Shown here: positions 1-8,613 of the stretch, piece after piece
Layout of the letters: each line of letters opens with the position of its first letter
Position numbering within the stretch: the first letter of the stretch is position 1
Assembly: GCF_022095675.1 (NCBI RefSeq)
Contig: NZ_JAHYSG010000004.1
Location: forward strand, 1-64,000
DNA: 64,000 nt
From: Dactylosporangium sp. AC04546
Lineage (GTDB): Bacteria > Actinomycetota > Actinomycetes > Mycobacteriales > Micromonosporaceae
Direction of reading: 5' to 3'
Position numbers and translations under genes: made by a program
The notes under the pieces: generated by a model
The model's input: only the letters and a program-made list of their open reading frames with translations
Told to the model about the DNA's origin: nothing
Database searches by the model: none

Positions 1-130
1 TGAACCGACGACCCAGGTGCCACCCGACCCATCCAAGAACCGGGCAACACCCATTCCACCAATGAGCGACGGTCGAAACTTGCAAGGACCCGAGCCATCC
101 AAAGGGTCGCGCAGGTCAGCCCGCCGGGGA

Positions 131-158
131 TTGACTTTTAGTTAACTTTCTTTATCGT
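131..158 (+). promoter_or_regulatory. Possible promoter of the chitinase gene
   Basis: TTGACT at 131-136 and TATCGT at 153-158 are separated by 16 bases and lie in a locally AT-rich stretch about 42 bases before the chitinase start. This resembles a housekeeping sigma-70 promoter. Bases 1-130 hold no recognisable gene. Inference from motif match only. Confidence 0.35.
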
Positions 159-199
159 TGTGCCTCAATGGGACCTCTGCTGCTCACCTGGAGGCAGTG

Positions 200-1774
200 A
201 TGGCACTTCGAAGGCTCGTCCTGGCCGGCGCCGCGCTTCTCGTCACCGTCGGCGGCGTCGCCGTGGTCACGGCGCCCGCGCAGGCGGCGGGGTCGCTCAC
301 CGCCACGCTCACGTACGACTCCGACTGGGGATCCGGCTACCAGGCGAAGTACACGATCACCAACGGCACGGCCGCCACCGTGTCGGCCTGGAAGGTCGAG
401 TTCGACCTGCCCTCGGGTTCGGCCCTGGGTAGCTACTGGGACGCGCTCATGAGCCAGTCGGCCCAGCACGTCACCGCGGACAACCGCACGTACAACGGCA
501 CGCTCGCCCCCGGCGCCTCGACGACCTTCGGGTTCCTCGTGAGCGGCGGCGGCAAGCCGGCCAACTGCAAGATCAATGGCGGCAGCTGCGCCGGCGTCGT
601 GGACACGCAGGCGCCGAGCGTGCCCGGCAGCCTCCGGGTCACCGGCACCACCTCGGGCAGCGTCAGCCTCGCCTGGAACGCCTCGACCGACAACGTCGGC
701 GTCACCGCGTACGACGTCTACCGCGGCGGCGCGCTGGCGGCGACCGTGACCGGCACCAGCGGTACCGTGGCCGGCCTGTCGCCGTCGACGGCGTACACGT
801 TCACCGTGAAGGCGCGCGACGCGGCCGGCAACGCGTCCGGCGCGAGCAACCAGGTCAGCGCCACCACCAACGCCGGCAACCCGGGCAACCCGGGCGCCAC
901 GCTCCCCCTCGCGCCGTACGTCGACATGGGCGCCTGGCCGACGCCGAGCCTCACCGACATGGCCACCGCCGGGAACCTCAAAAGCTTCACGCTCGCGTTC
1001 GTCAACAGCGCCGGCTGCAAGGCGTCCTGGTTCAACGCGTACGACCCGCGCGCCGCGTGGGCCCGCGACCAGATCGACGCCATCCGCGCCCGGGGTGGCG
1101 ACGTGAAGATCTCCTTCGGCGGCGCCAGCGGCATCGAGCTCGCCCAGGCCTGCACGACGCCGGCCGCGGTGGCCGCCGAGTACCAGGCGGTCGTCGATGC
1201 CTACGCGCTGAAGTACATCGATCTCGACATCGAGGGCGCCGCGGTCGCCGACCCGGCCTCGGTCAACCGCCGCTCGCAGGCGCTCGCCCTGCTCCAGGCG
1301 GCGCGCCCCGACGTCAAGATCTCGCTGACCCTGCCGGTGCTCCCGGAGGGCCTGACCGCCGACGGCGTCAACGTGGTCCGCGCGGCCCGCGACGCGGGCG
1401 TCAACCTCGACCTGGTCAACGTCATGGCGATGGACTACCAGCGCTCGAGCGGCGACTACGGCAACTTCGCCGTCCAGGCCGCCCAGTCGACCTTCAACCA
1501 GCTCAAGGGCCTGTACCCGGCCAAGACCGACGCCCAGCTCTGGCGAATGGTCGGCGTCACCCCGATGCTCGGCAAGAACGACGACGGCGGCACGTACGAC
1601 CAGAACGACGCCCGCCAGCTGGTCGCCTTCGCCCAGACCAACCACCTGGGCATGCTGTCCTTCTGGGAGGAGACCCGCGACCGCAACGCCTGCACCGGCG
1701 CGCTCTACATGTGCACGAACATCCCCCAGCAGCCGTACGAGTTCAGCCGCATCTTCGCGGCGTACACGGGCTGA
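200..1774 (+). CDS. Secreted chitinase: CBM2, fibronectin type III, glycoside hydrolase 18
   Basis: A 524-residue extracellular enzyme expected to hydrolyse beta-1,4 links of chitin. Residues 1-28 form a signal peptide ending AQA. A CBM2-type binding module (about 30-135, with the paired cysteines in CKINGGSC), an FN3 domain (about 138-228) and a Gly/Pro/Asn linker precede the catalytic domain (about 240-524). The GH18 motif is visible as DLDIE, with the likely acid catalyst Glu345 and Asp341/Asp343. The ATG at 200 is preferred because GGAGG lies 6 bases upstream and the signal peptide starts there; the longer in-frame N-terminus lacks these. It appears monocistronic, with a strong hairpin downstream. 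The overall layout resembles streptomycete chitinases of the ChiC/ChiD type. Confidence 0.95.
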   Translation: MALRRLVLAGAALLVTVGGVAVVTAPAQAAGSLTATLTYDSDWGSGYQAKYTITNGTAATVSAWKVEFDLPSGSALGSYWDALMSQSAQHVTADNRTYNGTLAPGASTTFGFLVSGGGKPANCKINGGSCAGVVDTQAPSVPGSLRVTGTTSGSVSLAWNASTDNVGVTAYDVYRGGALAATVTGTSGTVAGLSPSTAYTFTVKARDAAGNASGASNQVSATTNAGNPGNPGATLPLAPYVDMGAWPTPSLTDMATAGNLKSFTLAFVNSAGCKASWFNAYDPRAAWARDQIDAIRARGGDVKISFGGASGIELAQACTTPAAVAAEYQAVVDAYALKYIDLDIEGAAVADPASVNRRSQALALLQAARPDVKISLTLPVLPEGLTADGVNVVRAARDAGVNLDLVNVMAMDYQRSSGDYGNFAVQAAQSTFNQLKGLYPAKTDAQLWRMVGVTPMLGKNDDGGTYDQNDARQLVAFAQTNHLGMLSFWEETRDRNACTGALYMCTNIPQQPYEFSRIFAAYTG

Positions 1775-1833
1775 CCCCATCAGGGGGCTCGGGTCCGCGC
1801 AAGTGACGACCGTCGCTCCCGCCAGACACCGCT

Positions 1834-1865
1834 CGTGCCGCCGGGGCATCCGCCCCGGCGGCACG
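1834..1865 (+). terminator. Hairpin terminator after the chitinase
   Basis: CGTGCCGCCGGGGC (1834-1847) and its exact reverse complement (1852-1865) form a 14-bp stem with an ATCC loop, 60 bases after the chitinase stop. There is no T-run, which is common for terminators in high-GC actinobacteria. Confidence 0.75.
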
Positions 1866-1994
1866 GACGCTGCCATCGCCGTCGTCCCAAGGACCCGCGG
1901 GCTGCCGCCCGCGCGGACGTCCGCGGTGGGCCCTGACGCTCCGTAGGTCTCTGATGCACAGCGCTGCGACGTCGCACGCCAGCCCGGCCACGGT

Positions 1995-2050
1995 CATGAT
2001 CGATGGCGAGTTCTGGCTGCTATGACAGCCGGAACGTGCCATCGATCATG
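1995..2050. repeat. Nested palindromic repeat, CATGATC type
   Basis: Outer arms CATGATCGATGGC (1995-2007) and GCCATCGATCATG (2038-2050) are exact reverse complements. Inside them GTTCTGGCTG (2010-2019) pairs with CAGCCGGAAC (2026-2035) with one G-T wobble. It is the first of four palindromes in the non-coding stretch 1775-2415, which holds no convincing gene. Confidence 0.85.
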
Positions 2051-2101
2051 GCGCAACTCCCCGGTGTTGGCGACGGTGCTCCCGCTGGGGCCCACGGCAA
2101 C

Positions 2102-2140
2102 CCAAGATCGGCGGCTCCGTGCCGTGGGCCGCGATCTTGG
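2102..2140. repeat. Palindromic repeat, CCAAGATC type
   Basis: CCAAGATCG (2102-2110) pairs with CGATCTTGG (2132-2140), with further GC-rich partial pairing in the loop. It shares its outer sequence with the repeats at 2298-2338 and 54634-54702. Confidence 0.75.
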
Positions 2141-2190
2141 AGGGGTAGATCGACCGTCGCACGGCGACCCGCGCCCCGACCGGCCGACCT

Positions 2191-2246
2191 CATGATCCAG
2201 GGAAACTTCTGGCTGCCGTGGCAGCCACATTGTTCCCTTGATCATG
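2191..2246. repeat. Nested palindromic repeat, CATGATC type, second copy
   Basis: CATGATCCAGGGAA (2191-2204) pairs with TTCCCTTGATCATG (2233-2246) with one G-T wobble. The inner palindrome TGGCTGCC (2210-2217)/GGCAGCCA (2220-2227) has a 2-base gap. Total length is 56 bases, the same as the copy at 1995-2050, and the inner TTCTGGCTG core is shared. Confidence 0.85.
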
Positions 2247-2297
2247 GCGTGCCCCGACCGGCCGTGGAGCTGTCGCGCGCGGCCGGGTCCACGGCTG

Positions 2298-2338
2298 CCC
2301 AAGATCGGCAACTCTGCGCTCTGAGGGCCGATCTTGGG
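2298..2338. repeat. Palindromic repeat, CCAAGATC type, second copy
   Basis: CCCAAGATCGGC (2298-2309) and GCCGATCTTGGG (2327-2338) are a perfect 12-bp inverted repeat with a 17-base loop. It completes an alternating order of the two repeat types (CATGATC, CCAAGATC, CATGATC, CCAAGATC). Confidence 0.85.
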
Positions 2339-2415
2339 GGCTGGGTTGCCAGGAGCGCTGTGATCGCCCTCTTCGCCACGGTCCTCACCGTCGCGGCCGG
2401 GGTCTCCGTCTTCGG

Positions 2416-3762
2416 CTAGCGCTGGGGGAGCGAGGAGCGCAGCGCGGTCAGGATGGTGGTCAGCTCCGCCAGCAGGCCGCCCACCGTGGTCTGGTCCGTG
2501 CCGCCGATGTTCACCGTGCGCAGCTCGGCCGGCTTCGGGAGCCGGGCCACGATCTCCGGCAGCGACTCCACCAGCCGGGCCTGGATGTGCTCCGGCGACT
2601 GGGCGTTGTCGATCGCCGCGCGCTGGCGCAGCCGCTCCAGCTCCAGCAGCGCCTGCTCGTGCAGCGCCTGCGCGCGGGCCCCGGTCTGCTGGAGCTCGGC
2701 CTCCGTCTTCAGCCGGGCCAGCTCCGTCTCGCGGGCGATGCGCAGCCGGCCGATCTCGGCCTCCTCGTCGGCGCGCTCCCGCTCCAGGGTCAGGGCGTGG
2801 CGGCTCGTCGCGTCCTGGAGGTCGGCCAGCGCGCGGGCGTCCTCCTGCTCGCGCTGCGACCGGCGCAGCCGCTCGGCGGCGTCCCGGTCGAACTGCAGGG
2901 CGGCGCTGCGGGCGCGCAGGTCGGCCAGCTCGCGCTCGTTCTCGATCACCTGCGTCTCGCGCTGGCGGCCGGCGGCCCGCTCGCGCTCGCCGATCGCCTC
3001 CTCCGCCACCAGCTCGGCGAGGCGGGCGATGCGGCCCTGCTCCGAGCGGTACGGCTTCTGGAGGTTCTCCCACAGCCGGGCCGAGCTGACGACCGCCTCC
3101 TTGATCTGCACCGTGACGATCCGCAGGCCGACGCCCTCGGCGACGGCGCGTAGCCGGGCGGTCAGCTCCTCGATGATGGGCTGCTTGTCGCTGAGCACCG
3201 CGCCGACGCTCAGCGTGGCCACCTTGTCCTTGATGGCGGCCTCGGCCTGCTCCTTGAGCTGGAGGTTCACCACGCGCATCGGGTCCTCGGCGTCGGCGAA
3301 GTCGAGCTTGCGGTACGCCGTGGCGAAGTCCTCGATGATCCACTGCAGGTAGGCCTGGACCAGCACGCCCTGCAGCTCGCTGCAGATGCAGTACGCGTTG
3401 ATGAGGATGGTCTGCATGGCGCCGGGCACCACGAGGTACGAGTCGGTGTTCGGGTTGTACCGGAACGACACGCCGAGCCCCACGTGCAGCGGCTCGGTGT
3501 GGCCGCGGCGGGTGTGCACGACGAAGGCGTTCGGCGGGACCAGCACGGTCTTCCACCGGCCGATCCCGGTGACGCGGACCTCGACGGCGCTCGACGTCGG
3601 CGCGGCGGCGTCGCCCGCCGGCCCCGACCGCGATCGCCCGCCGCCGCTGCTCTGGGGCGCCGGCGCGGCCGGCATCGGGGCGCTGCGCTTCGTCCGCAGG
3701 TCCGCCTCCAGGCGCTCCTGCTGCCTGACCACCTGATCGAGGTACGAGTTGCTGCTGGACAC
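2416..3762 (-). CDS. SPFH/band 7 domain protein with long coiled coil
   Basis: A 448-residue cytoplasmic or membrane-associated protein. After a polar, Ala/Pro/Ser-rich N-terminus (1-60) comes a band 7/SPFH-like domain (about 60-235), then a charged helical segment rich in Glu, Arg and Ala (about 240-390) expected to form a coiled coil, and a short tail. Such proteins oligomerise and scaffold membrane microdomains or protease complexes; no specific partner can be named. There is no clear N-terminal membrane helix, unlike many stomatins. The GTG start at 3762 has GAAGGAG 8 bases upstream. It is divergent from the NmrA-like gene, with 88 bases between. Confidence 0.8.
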   Translation of the reverse strand: MSSSNSYLDQVVRQQERLEADLRTKRSAPMPAAPAPQSSGGGRSRSGPAGDAAAPTSSAVEVRVTGIGRWKTVLVPPNAFVVHTRRGHTEPLHVGLGVSFRYNPNTDSYLVVPGAMQTILINAYCICSELQGVLVQAYLQWIIEDFATAYRKLDFADAEDPMRVVNLQLKEQAEAAIKDKVATLSVGAVLSDKQPIIEELTARLRAVAEGVGLRIVTVQIKEAVVSSARLWENLQKPYRSEQGRIARLAELVAEEAIGERERAAGRQRETQVIENERELADLRARSAALQFDRDAAERLRRSQREQEDARALADLQDATSRHALTLERERADEEAEIGRLRIARETELARLKTEAELQQTGARAQALHEQALLELERLRQRAAIDNAQSPEHIQARLVESLPEIVARLPKPAELRTVNIGGTDQTTVGGLLAELTTILTALRSSLPQR

Positions 3763-3850
3763 CGACGGGCTCCTTCGCCGAGAAAGACCGAGGACGACGG
3801 CCCAGTCTGCTCGGCGGTGTCAAGCCCGCGCGTCCGGGTAGAGCCCAGCC

Positions 3851-4780
3851 ATGCCGATTCTGGTCACGGGGGCAGGCGGAGCGGTGGGTGGCGTCGGCCG
3901 GCGGGTCGTCGAGCTGCTGCGCCGCCGCGACCTGCCCGTGCGCGCTTTCGTCCACCACGACGACGAGCGGGCCGACGCCCTGCGCGGGCTCGGCGCCGAG
4001 GTCGTCGCCGGCGACCTGCTCAGCGGCGCCGACGTCCTGCACGCGATGAGCGGCTGCGACCGCGTCTACTTCGGCTTCGGGGTGTCCGACCGGTACCTCG
4101 AGGCGACCGTCACCGCGGCCGCCGCGGCCCGCCAGCTGGGCGGCCTCGACGTCTTCGTGAACATGTCGCAGATGACCGTGTCGCAGATGAGCATCATCAG
4201 CTCGGTCGAGTCGCACCAGCAGCACCAGCAGTGGCTGGGGGAGCGGGTGCTGGACTGGTCCGCCCTGCCCGTGGTCGAGGTCCGCCCCACGGTCTTCATG
4301 GAGAACCCCATCTTCACCGCGTCGATCCTCGACTCGATCGAGCGCGACGGCACGATCCGCCTGCCGTTCGGCACCGCACGCACGTCACCCGTCCTGGCCG
4401 GCGACGTCGCCGAGGTGGTCGCCACGGTGCTCGCCGCGCCGCGCCAGCACGTGGGCCGCGTCTACGAGCTGACCGGCGCCCGCCCGGTGACCGCGGTCGA
4501 GCTGGCGGTCCAGTTCGCCGAGGCGCTCGGGCGTCCCGTCACGTACGTCGACCTGCCGTACCGCCGCTGGGTCGACGAGGTCCTGACCCCGCTGGGCCTG
4601 CCGGAGCACGTCGCCGAACACCTGGCGACGATGGTCCGCCTGCACGCCCTGGGCCGCTACGACCGCCACAGCGACGACCTCCAGCACCTCCTGGGCCGCC
4701 CGCCCCGCGGCGTCGCCGAGTACGTCGACGAGCTGCGGAGCGGGCAGGTCCGGTCAGGTGTGGGTTACGGCAGGACGTAG
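3851..4780 (+). CDS. NmrA-like NAD(P)-binding oxidoreductase
   Basis: A 309-residue atypical short-chain dehydrogenase/NmrA-type protein. The N-terminal ILVTGAGGAVGGVGRRVVELL is a Rossmann dinucleotide-binding strand-loop-helix with a slightly expanded glycine motif. The middle (DVFVNMSQMTVSQMS, VEVRPTVFMENP) matches the NmrA/azoreductase subgroup, which lacks the classical YxxxK. Substrate unknown. The gene ends inside the 3' end of the convergent DUF1996 gene (16-base overlap). Its ATG has no strong ribosome-binding site. Confidence 0.8.
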   Translation: MPILVTGAGGAVGGVGRRVVELLRRRDLPVRAFVHHDDERADALRGLGAEVVAGDLLSGADVLHAMSGCDRVYFGFGVSDRYLEATVTAAAAARQLGGLDVFVNMSQMTVSQMSIISSVESHQQHQQWLGERVLDWSALPVVEVRPTVFMENPIFTASILDSIERDGTIRLPFGTARTSPVLAGDVAEVVATVLAAPRQHVGRVYELTGARPVTAVELAVQFAEALGRPVTYVDLPYRRWVDEVLTPLGLPEHVAEHLATMVRLHALGRYDRHSDDLQHLLGRPPRGVAEYVDELRSGQVRSGVGYGRT

Positions 4781-6198
4781 TTCTCGTTCAGGGCCGCGCC
4801 GCGCTCCGGCTTGTACTGGTCGAAGCCGCGCGGGTTGCACTGGAGACCGCCGTTGATGCAGTGGTTCGACAGGGCGGCCAGGGTCGGCACGTCCCACGCG
4901 TTGTAGACGTCGTAGTGGAAGGAGTAGCCGCGTCCGCTGGAGAAGTGGACGTTGGCCATGTTGCCGGAGACCGGCCACGCCATCTTGAACTCGATCATCG
5001 GTACCGCCACCGGGTGGCTCGACGGGCAGACGCCCACGACCGGGTAGGCCATGTGCGACTTGTGGTCGGGCGTGTCCAGGTACTTGCCGTCCCAGCAGCT
5101 CGGGGCCTGGAACCGGACGTTGAGCTGGCTCCCGGCGACGCAGTTGGCCGGGATGTCCCACTGCCGGGTCAGGTCACCGCACTCGAAGCCCTCGACCGCG
5201 CCCGGGTGGTTGCGGAACTCGTCCAGCGTGGACGACGGGCTGCCCACGACGTAGCGCAGGCCCGGCGGGAACGGGCGGACGCTGCGGTAGTCGATGACGC
5301 CGCTCTTGTAGTAGATGACCTGCGGGCCGGTCGGCTGCACCGCGGTGTCCCCGTTGTACAGCGTGGGCATCCAGTAGGCGCTCTTGTCGCCCGGCGTGAT
5401 GCACGCGGTGCCGCCCGCCTGCAGCGAGGCCAGGGTGGTGTTGGCGTTCGTGGTGGTGTTGCCCATGAACGTGTGCGAGTGCGAGGCGCCCGGCAGGCCG
5501 AAGAAGACGATCGGGTCGTCGTTGAGGTTGCTGCGGCTGACCGAGCAGTTCGCCTGGAACTCGTGGTGGGTCGTCGGCGGGTTGGTCGGCGGCGGGGTCG
5601 CCGTCGACGGCACCACGCCGGTGACCTGCGGGTTGGCCGGCACGTACCCGGCGCCGCCGGTCGGCGTCGGCTGCGCGCCCGACGTGCCGTACACCTTGAA
5701 CTCGAACAGCGAGTAGCCGTAGCCGGTGCCGCGCTGCGTGCCGTACATCCGCACGTACCGGCCCGAGCCGTTCACGTCGAGCGTCTGGGTGCCGCCGGTG
5801 CCGGTCGTGGTGCTGTAGATGGTCGTCCAGGCGTTGCCGTCGGGCGACGTCTGGATCTGGAACGCCTTGCCGTACGCCGCCTCCCACTGGAGCACGACCT
5901 GCGAGATCGTGGCCGTCGAGCCGAGGTCGACCCGCAGCCACTGCGGGTCGCTCCACTGGCTGCCCCAGCGGGTGGCGTTGTTGCCGTCGACCGCGGCCAC
6001 GGCCGGCGTCTCGCCGAGTTCGGTGGAGGAGGCGAGGGCCGGGCGGCCCTGCGACAGCAGCGTGCCGGTGGCGGCGTCGGCGGCGGTGAGCTGCAGAGCG
6101 CCGACGACGACCGACGCCACGACGGTGGTGGTGACGGCGAGCGGGGCCAGGACTCTGCGGAGCCGGGATCTGGTTGTCGTGCGGGTTCTGGTCCTCAA
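4765..6198 (-). CDS. Secreted discoidin-DUF1996 protein
   Basis: A 477-residue secreted protein. I chose the TTG at 6198 because GGAG sits 5 bases upstream and it yields a clean signal peptide (Arg/Thr-rich n-region, hydrophobic AVTTTVVASVVVGALQL, cut near ADA at about 42). Residues about 45-185 form an F5/8 type C (discoidin/CBM32-like) domain containing DGNNATRWGSQWSDPQWLRVDLG. A Pro/Thr linker leads to a DUF1996 domain (about 230-460) with conserved HEFQANC, DDPIVFFG, SHSHTFMGN, YYKSG, APSCWDG and DHKSHMAYP. DUF1996 has no assigned activity; the added binding module and the operators upstream suggest a polysaccharide-related role. A paralogue lies at 18348-19325. Confidence 0.88.
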   Translation of the reverse strand: MRTRTRTTTRSRLRRVLAPLAVTTTVVASVVVGALQLTAADAATGTLLSQGRPALASSTELGETPAVAAVDGNNATRWGSQWSDPQWLRVDLGSTATISQVVLQWEAAYGKAFQIQTSPDGNAWTTIYSTTTGTGGTQTLDVNGSGRYVRMYGTQRGTGYGYSLFEFKVYGTSGAQPTPTGGAGYVPANPQVTGVVPSTATPPPTNPPTTHHEFQANCSVSRSNLNDDPIVFFGLPGASHSHTFMGNTTTNANTTLASLQAGGTACITPGDKSAYWMPTLYNGDTAVQPTGPQVIYYKSGVIDYRSVRPFPPGLRYVVGSPSSTLDEFRNHPGAVEGFECGDLTRQWDIPANCVAGSQLNVRFQAPSCWDGKYLDTPDHKSHMAYPVVGVCPSSHPVAVPMIEFKMAWPVSGNMANVHFSSGRGYSFHYDVYNAWDVPTLAALSNHCINGGLQCNPRGFDQYKPERGAALNENYVLP

Positions 6199-6282
6199 GG
6201 GGGCTCCCAAGGGTGTTCGACGGCGTGAGGCGGTCACGCCGGGCACCGGCGCGTGTGGGCGCCGGTGGGCGGGATTGCGCTT

Positions 6283-6296
6283 GGAGAGCGCTCTCC
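6283..6296. promoter_or_regulatory. LacI-type operator palindrome, copy 1
   Basis: GGAGAGCGCTCTCC is a perfect 14-bp palindrome 85 bases upstream of the discoidin-DUF1996 start. The central GAGCGCTC is typical of LacI-family sugar-responsive operators in actinobacteria (CebR/CelR boxes). The exact regulator is not encoded nearby. Confidence 0.7.
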
Positions 6297-6376
6297 CGAT
6301 GGTGCTCCCAAGGGGCGGGTTCGTCAATACGTCGCCCGTCCAAGTGGCACAATTCGGGCGGAGAACTGGTGGTTAC

Positions 6377-6390
6377 GGAGAGCGCTCTCC
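6377..6390. promoter_or_regulatory. LacI-type operator palindrome, copy 2
   Basis: Identical to the palindrome at 6283-6296, with 94 bases between copy starts (about nine helical turns), and 95 bases before the membrane-protein ATG at 6485. The pair could support DNA looping and may govern the divergent genes on both sides. Confidence 0.7.
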
Positions 6391-6484
6391 ACCGACCGGG
6401 AGGCCGGGCGGCTCCTTCCGGAGGCCGGAGGGTCGGGCCTCCGGTCGGATCTGCCCCTGCCGCCCGGCGCCCAGGCTGAACGGC

Positions 6485-7414
6485 ATGACGACGCTCAACG
6501 CCTCCGTGGCCCGCGCCGTGCACTGGCACCGGCCCCTCATGGCCCTCTCCGCGGCGATGGCCGTGCTGGCCCTCGCCTGCTCCGCCGGGCTCCTCCTCGA
6601 CCACCGCACGGTGATCGGCGCGCCGGTGTGGCTCAAGCCGTTCAAGTTCTCGCTGTCCCTCATGGTGTACTGCCTGACGCTCGCCTGGATGATCACGCTC
6701 GTCGGGCGGGGACGGCGCCTCGCCGACCGGGCCGGGACCGTCATCGCGATCAGCGCCGCGGGCGAGATGCTGCTCATCGTCGGCCAGGCCGCCCGCGGGC
6801 GGGCCAGCCACTTCAACACCACGACGCCGCTCGACGACGTCATCCGGCTGACGATGGGCGCCACCATCATGTTCCTCTGGGCCGGCACCCTCATCCTCGG
6901 CGTGCTGCTGTTCCGCACCGCGGTCGCCGACCGCGCCAACCGCTGGGCCGTCCGGCTCGGCGTGGTCCTCTCCCTGGTGGGCATGTCGCTCGGCGCGCTC
7001 ATGGTGCTGCCCAACGCCGCGCAGCGGCGCGCGCTCGAGTCGGGCGTGGACACCGTCATCGGCGCGCACAGCGTCGGCGTCGCCGACGGCGGGCCCGGGA
7101 TGCCGCTCACCGGCTGGAGCGCGACCGGCGGCGACCTGCGCATCCCGCACTTCGTTGGCCTGCACGCGCTGCAGGCCCTGCCGCTGCTCGCGCTGCTGCT
7201 GGCCGTCCTCGCGCAGCGCCTCCCGCGGCTCACCGAACAGCGCCGGGCCCGGCTGGTGCTGCTCGCCGCGGCCCTCTTCACCGGCGTGCTCGCCGTCGTC
7301 ACCTGGCAGGCGCTGCGCGGTGAGCCGCTCGTGCACCCCGGCGCCGTGACCCTCACCGCGGCCGGCCTGCTCGCCGCGGCGGGCGTCGGCGGTACCGCCG
7401 CGGCTCTTCGATGA
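6485..7414 (+). CDS. Multi-pass membrane protein of unknown function
   Basis: A 309-residue protein with about eight hydrophobic segments and few charged loops. A conserved-looking loop (GPGMPLTGWSATGGDLRIPHFVGLHALQALPL) contains two histidines close to helix ends, which might bind heme or metal, but I recognise no family. The ATG at 6485 begins just before the first hydrophobic stretch. The stop overlaps the kinase start (ATGA), so it is probably co-translated with the downstream two-component pair and could supply or modulate its signal. Function is not assigned. Confidence 0.75.
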   Translation: MTTLNASVARAVHWHRPLMALSAAMAVLALACSAGLLLDHRTVIGAPVWLKPFKFSLSLMVYCLTLAWMITLVGRGRRLADRAGTVIAISAAGEMLLIVGQAARGRASHFNTTTPLDDVIRLTMGATIMFLWAGTLILGVLLFRTAVADRANRWAVRLGVVLSLVGMSLGALMVLPNAAQRRALESGVDTVIGAHSVGVADGGPGMPLTGWSATGGDLRIPHFVGLHALQALPLLALLLAVLAQRLPRLTEQRRARLVLLAAALFTGVLAVVTWQALRGEPLVHPGAVTLTAAGLLAAAGVGGTAAALR

Positions 7415-8613
7415 GGTCCTATGGTGGGTCGGTGCTCACCCGGATGTTCGACGAGCGCTTCGCCCTCGCGCGGCTGGTGCTGCTGGCCGCGTGCGGCGTC
7501 GGGTACCTCGTCCTGCTGCGCGACCCGGCAGACCCGCGCAACGCGTTCGACTGGGCGACCGACCTCACCGAGTTCGCGCTCGTGCCGCTGTGCGCCCGCT
7601 TCCCGTTCGCGGGCGCGCTGACCCAGTCCGCGGTCCTCGCCGTCGCGCTGCTGCTCGGCGAGGACCGCGCCGTGATCCCGATCGTCGGCGCGGGCTGGGC
7701 GACGCTGGAGCTGGCCCTGCGCGCGCCCGGGCGCCGGCTCGCCGTCGCGACCGTCGTGCTGTTCGCGGCCCATTTCGCCGACGAGTCGCGCAGGCTGCCG
7801 GCCGACGCGGTGCCCTTGCTGTACAACATCCTCATCATCGTCGGCGTCCCCGTCCTCTTCGGCGTGAACATCCGCGGCGCGCGGGAGCTGGCCCGGCAGG
7901 CCGAGGCCCGGGCGGCCGACGAGCAGCGCCGCCGCGTGGCGGACACCCGGGCGGCGCGGGCGGACGAGCGCACGGCCGTCGCCCGCGAGCTGCACGACGT
8001 CGTCGCCCACCACGTCGCCTCGATCGTGCTGCGGGTGGGCGTGGCCCGCCACGTCCTGCCGGACGCCGACCCGCGCACCGTGGCGGTGCTCGACGACGTC
8101 CATGCCACCGGCACGGCCGCGCTGGCCGACCTCCGCCGCCTCGTGACGGTCCTGCGCGCACCGGACCCGGCCGCCTCGGTGCCCGGGCCCGCCGTGGTGT
8201 GGATCGAGCCCGGTTCGCTGCCCGCCGCGCTGGCGGCCGCGGCCGACCGGGCCCGCCAGGCGGGCGTGACCGTCGACGCCGAGGTGGACCCGGCGCTGGC
8301 CGGCCTCGACGCGGTACGCGGCCTGGCCGTGCTCCGCCTGACCCAGGAGGCGCTGACGAACGTGGCCCGCCACGCCGGCCCCACCCCGCACGCCCGCCTG
8401 GTCGTCCGCCTGCGCGACGAGTCGGTGGAGTGGTCGGTCACCGACGACGGCGGCCGCGGCGGCCCACGCCGGAGCGGACCTCCCGTGGGGACCGGGCACG
8501 GGCTCATCGGCATGCGGGAGCGGGTCGAGCTGCTCGGCGGCGACCTCCGGGCCGGCCCGGGGACCGGCGGCGGCTGGGCGCTCGCCACGACACTGCCGGC
8601 GGTGGGCGCATGA
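7411..8613 (+). CDS. Sensor histidine kinase, NarL-partner (HPK7) type
   Basis: A 400-residue membrane sensor kinase. The N-terminal half has about five hydrophobic segments (about 13-150). The dimerisation/phosphoacceptor helix reads ARELHDVVAHHVASIV (phosphoacceptor His in LHD), followed by a HATPase_c domain with LTQEALTNVARHAG (N box), VTDDGG (G1) and GLIGMRERV (G2). There is no sensory domain beyond the membrane helices. The start ATG overlaps the stop of the membrane-protein gene and its own stop overlaps the regulator start, giving a three-gene translationally coupled unit. Signal unknown. Confidence 0.92.
   Translation: MRSYGGSVLTRMFDERFALARLVLLAACGVGYLVLLRDPADPRNAFDWATDLTEFALVPLCARFPFAGALTQSAVLAVALLLGEDRAVIPIVGAGWATLELALRAPGRRLAVATVVLFAAHFADESRRLPADAVPLLYNILIIVGVPVLFGVNIRGARELARQAEARAADEQRRRVADTRAARADERTAVARELHDVVAHHVASIVLRVGVARHVLPDADPRTVAVLDDVHATGTAALADLRRLVTVLRAPDPAASVPGPAVVWIEPGSLPAALAAAADRARQAGVTVDAEVDPALAGLDAVRGLAVLRLTQEALTNVARHAGPTPHARLVVRLRDESVEWSVTDDGGRGGPRRSGPPVGTGHGLIGMRERVELLGGDLRAGPGTGGGWALATTLPAVGA

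Noticed and set aside
152..1876. A 574-codon minus-strand frame over the chitinase
   Set aside because: Antisense shadow of a clear CBM2-FN3-GH18 enzyme.
2003..2419. A 138-codon plus-strand ORF in the repeat region
   Set aside because: It translates through four palindromic repeats and has no ribosome-binding site or protein-like composition.
3484..6228. A 914-codon open frame on the plus strand
   Set aside because: Runs across the NmrA-like, SPFH and DUF1996 genes in other frames; Arg-rich composition and no recognisable domain.
5174..8499. Overlapping long minus-strand frames over the first two-component region
   Set aside because: Repetitive His/Arg/Gly/Ala composition; the plus-strand kinase and regulator carry all expected motifs.
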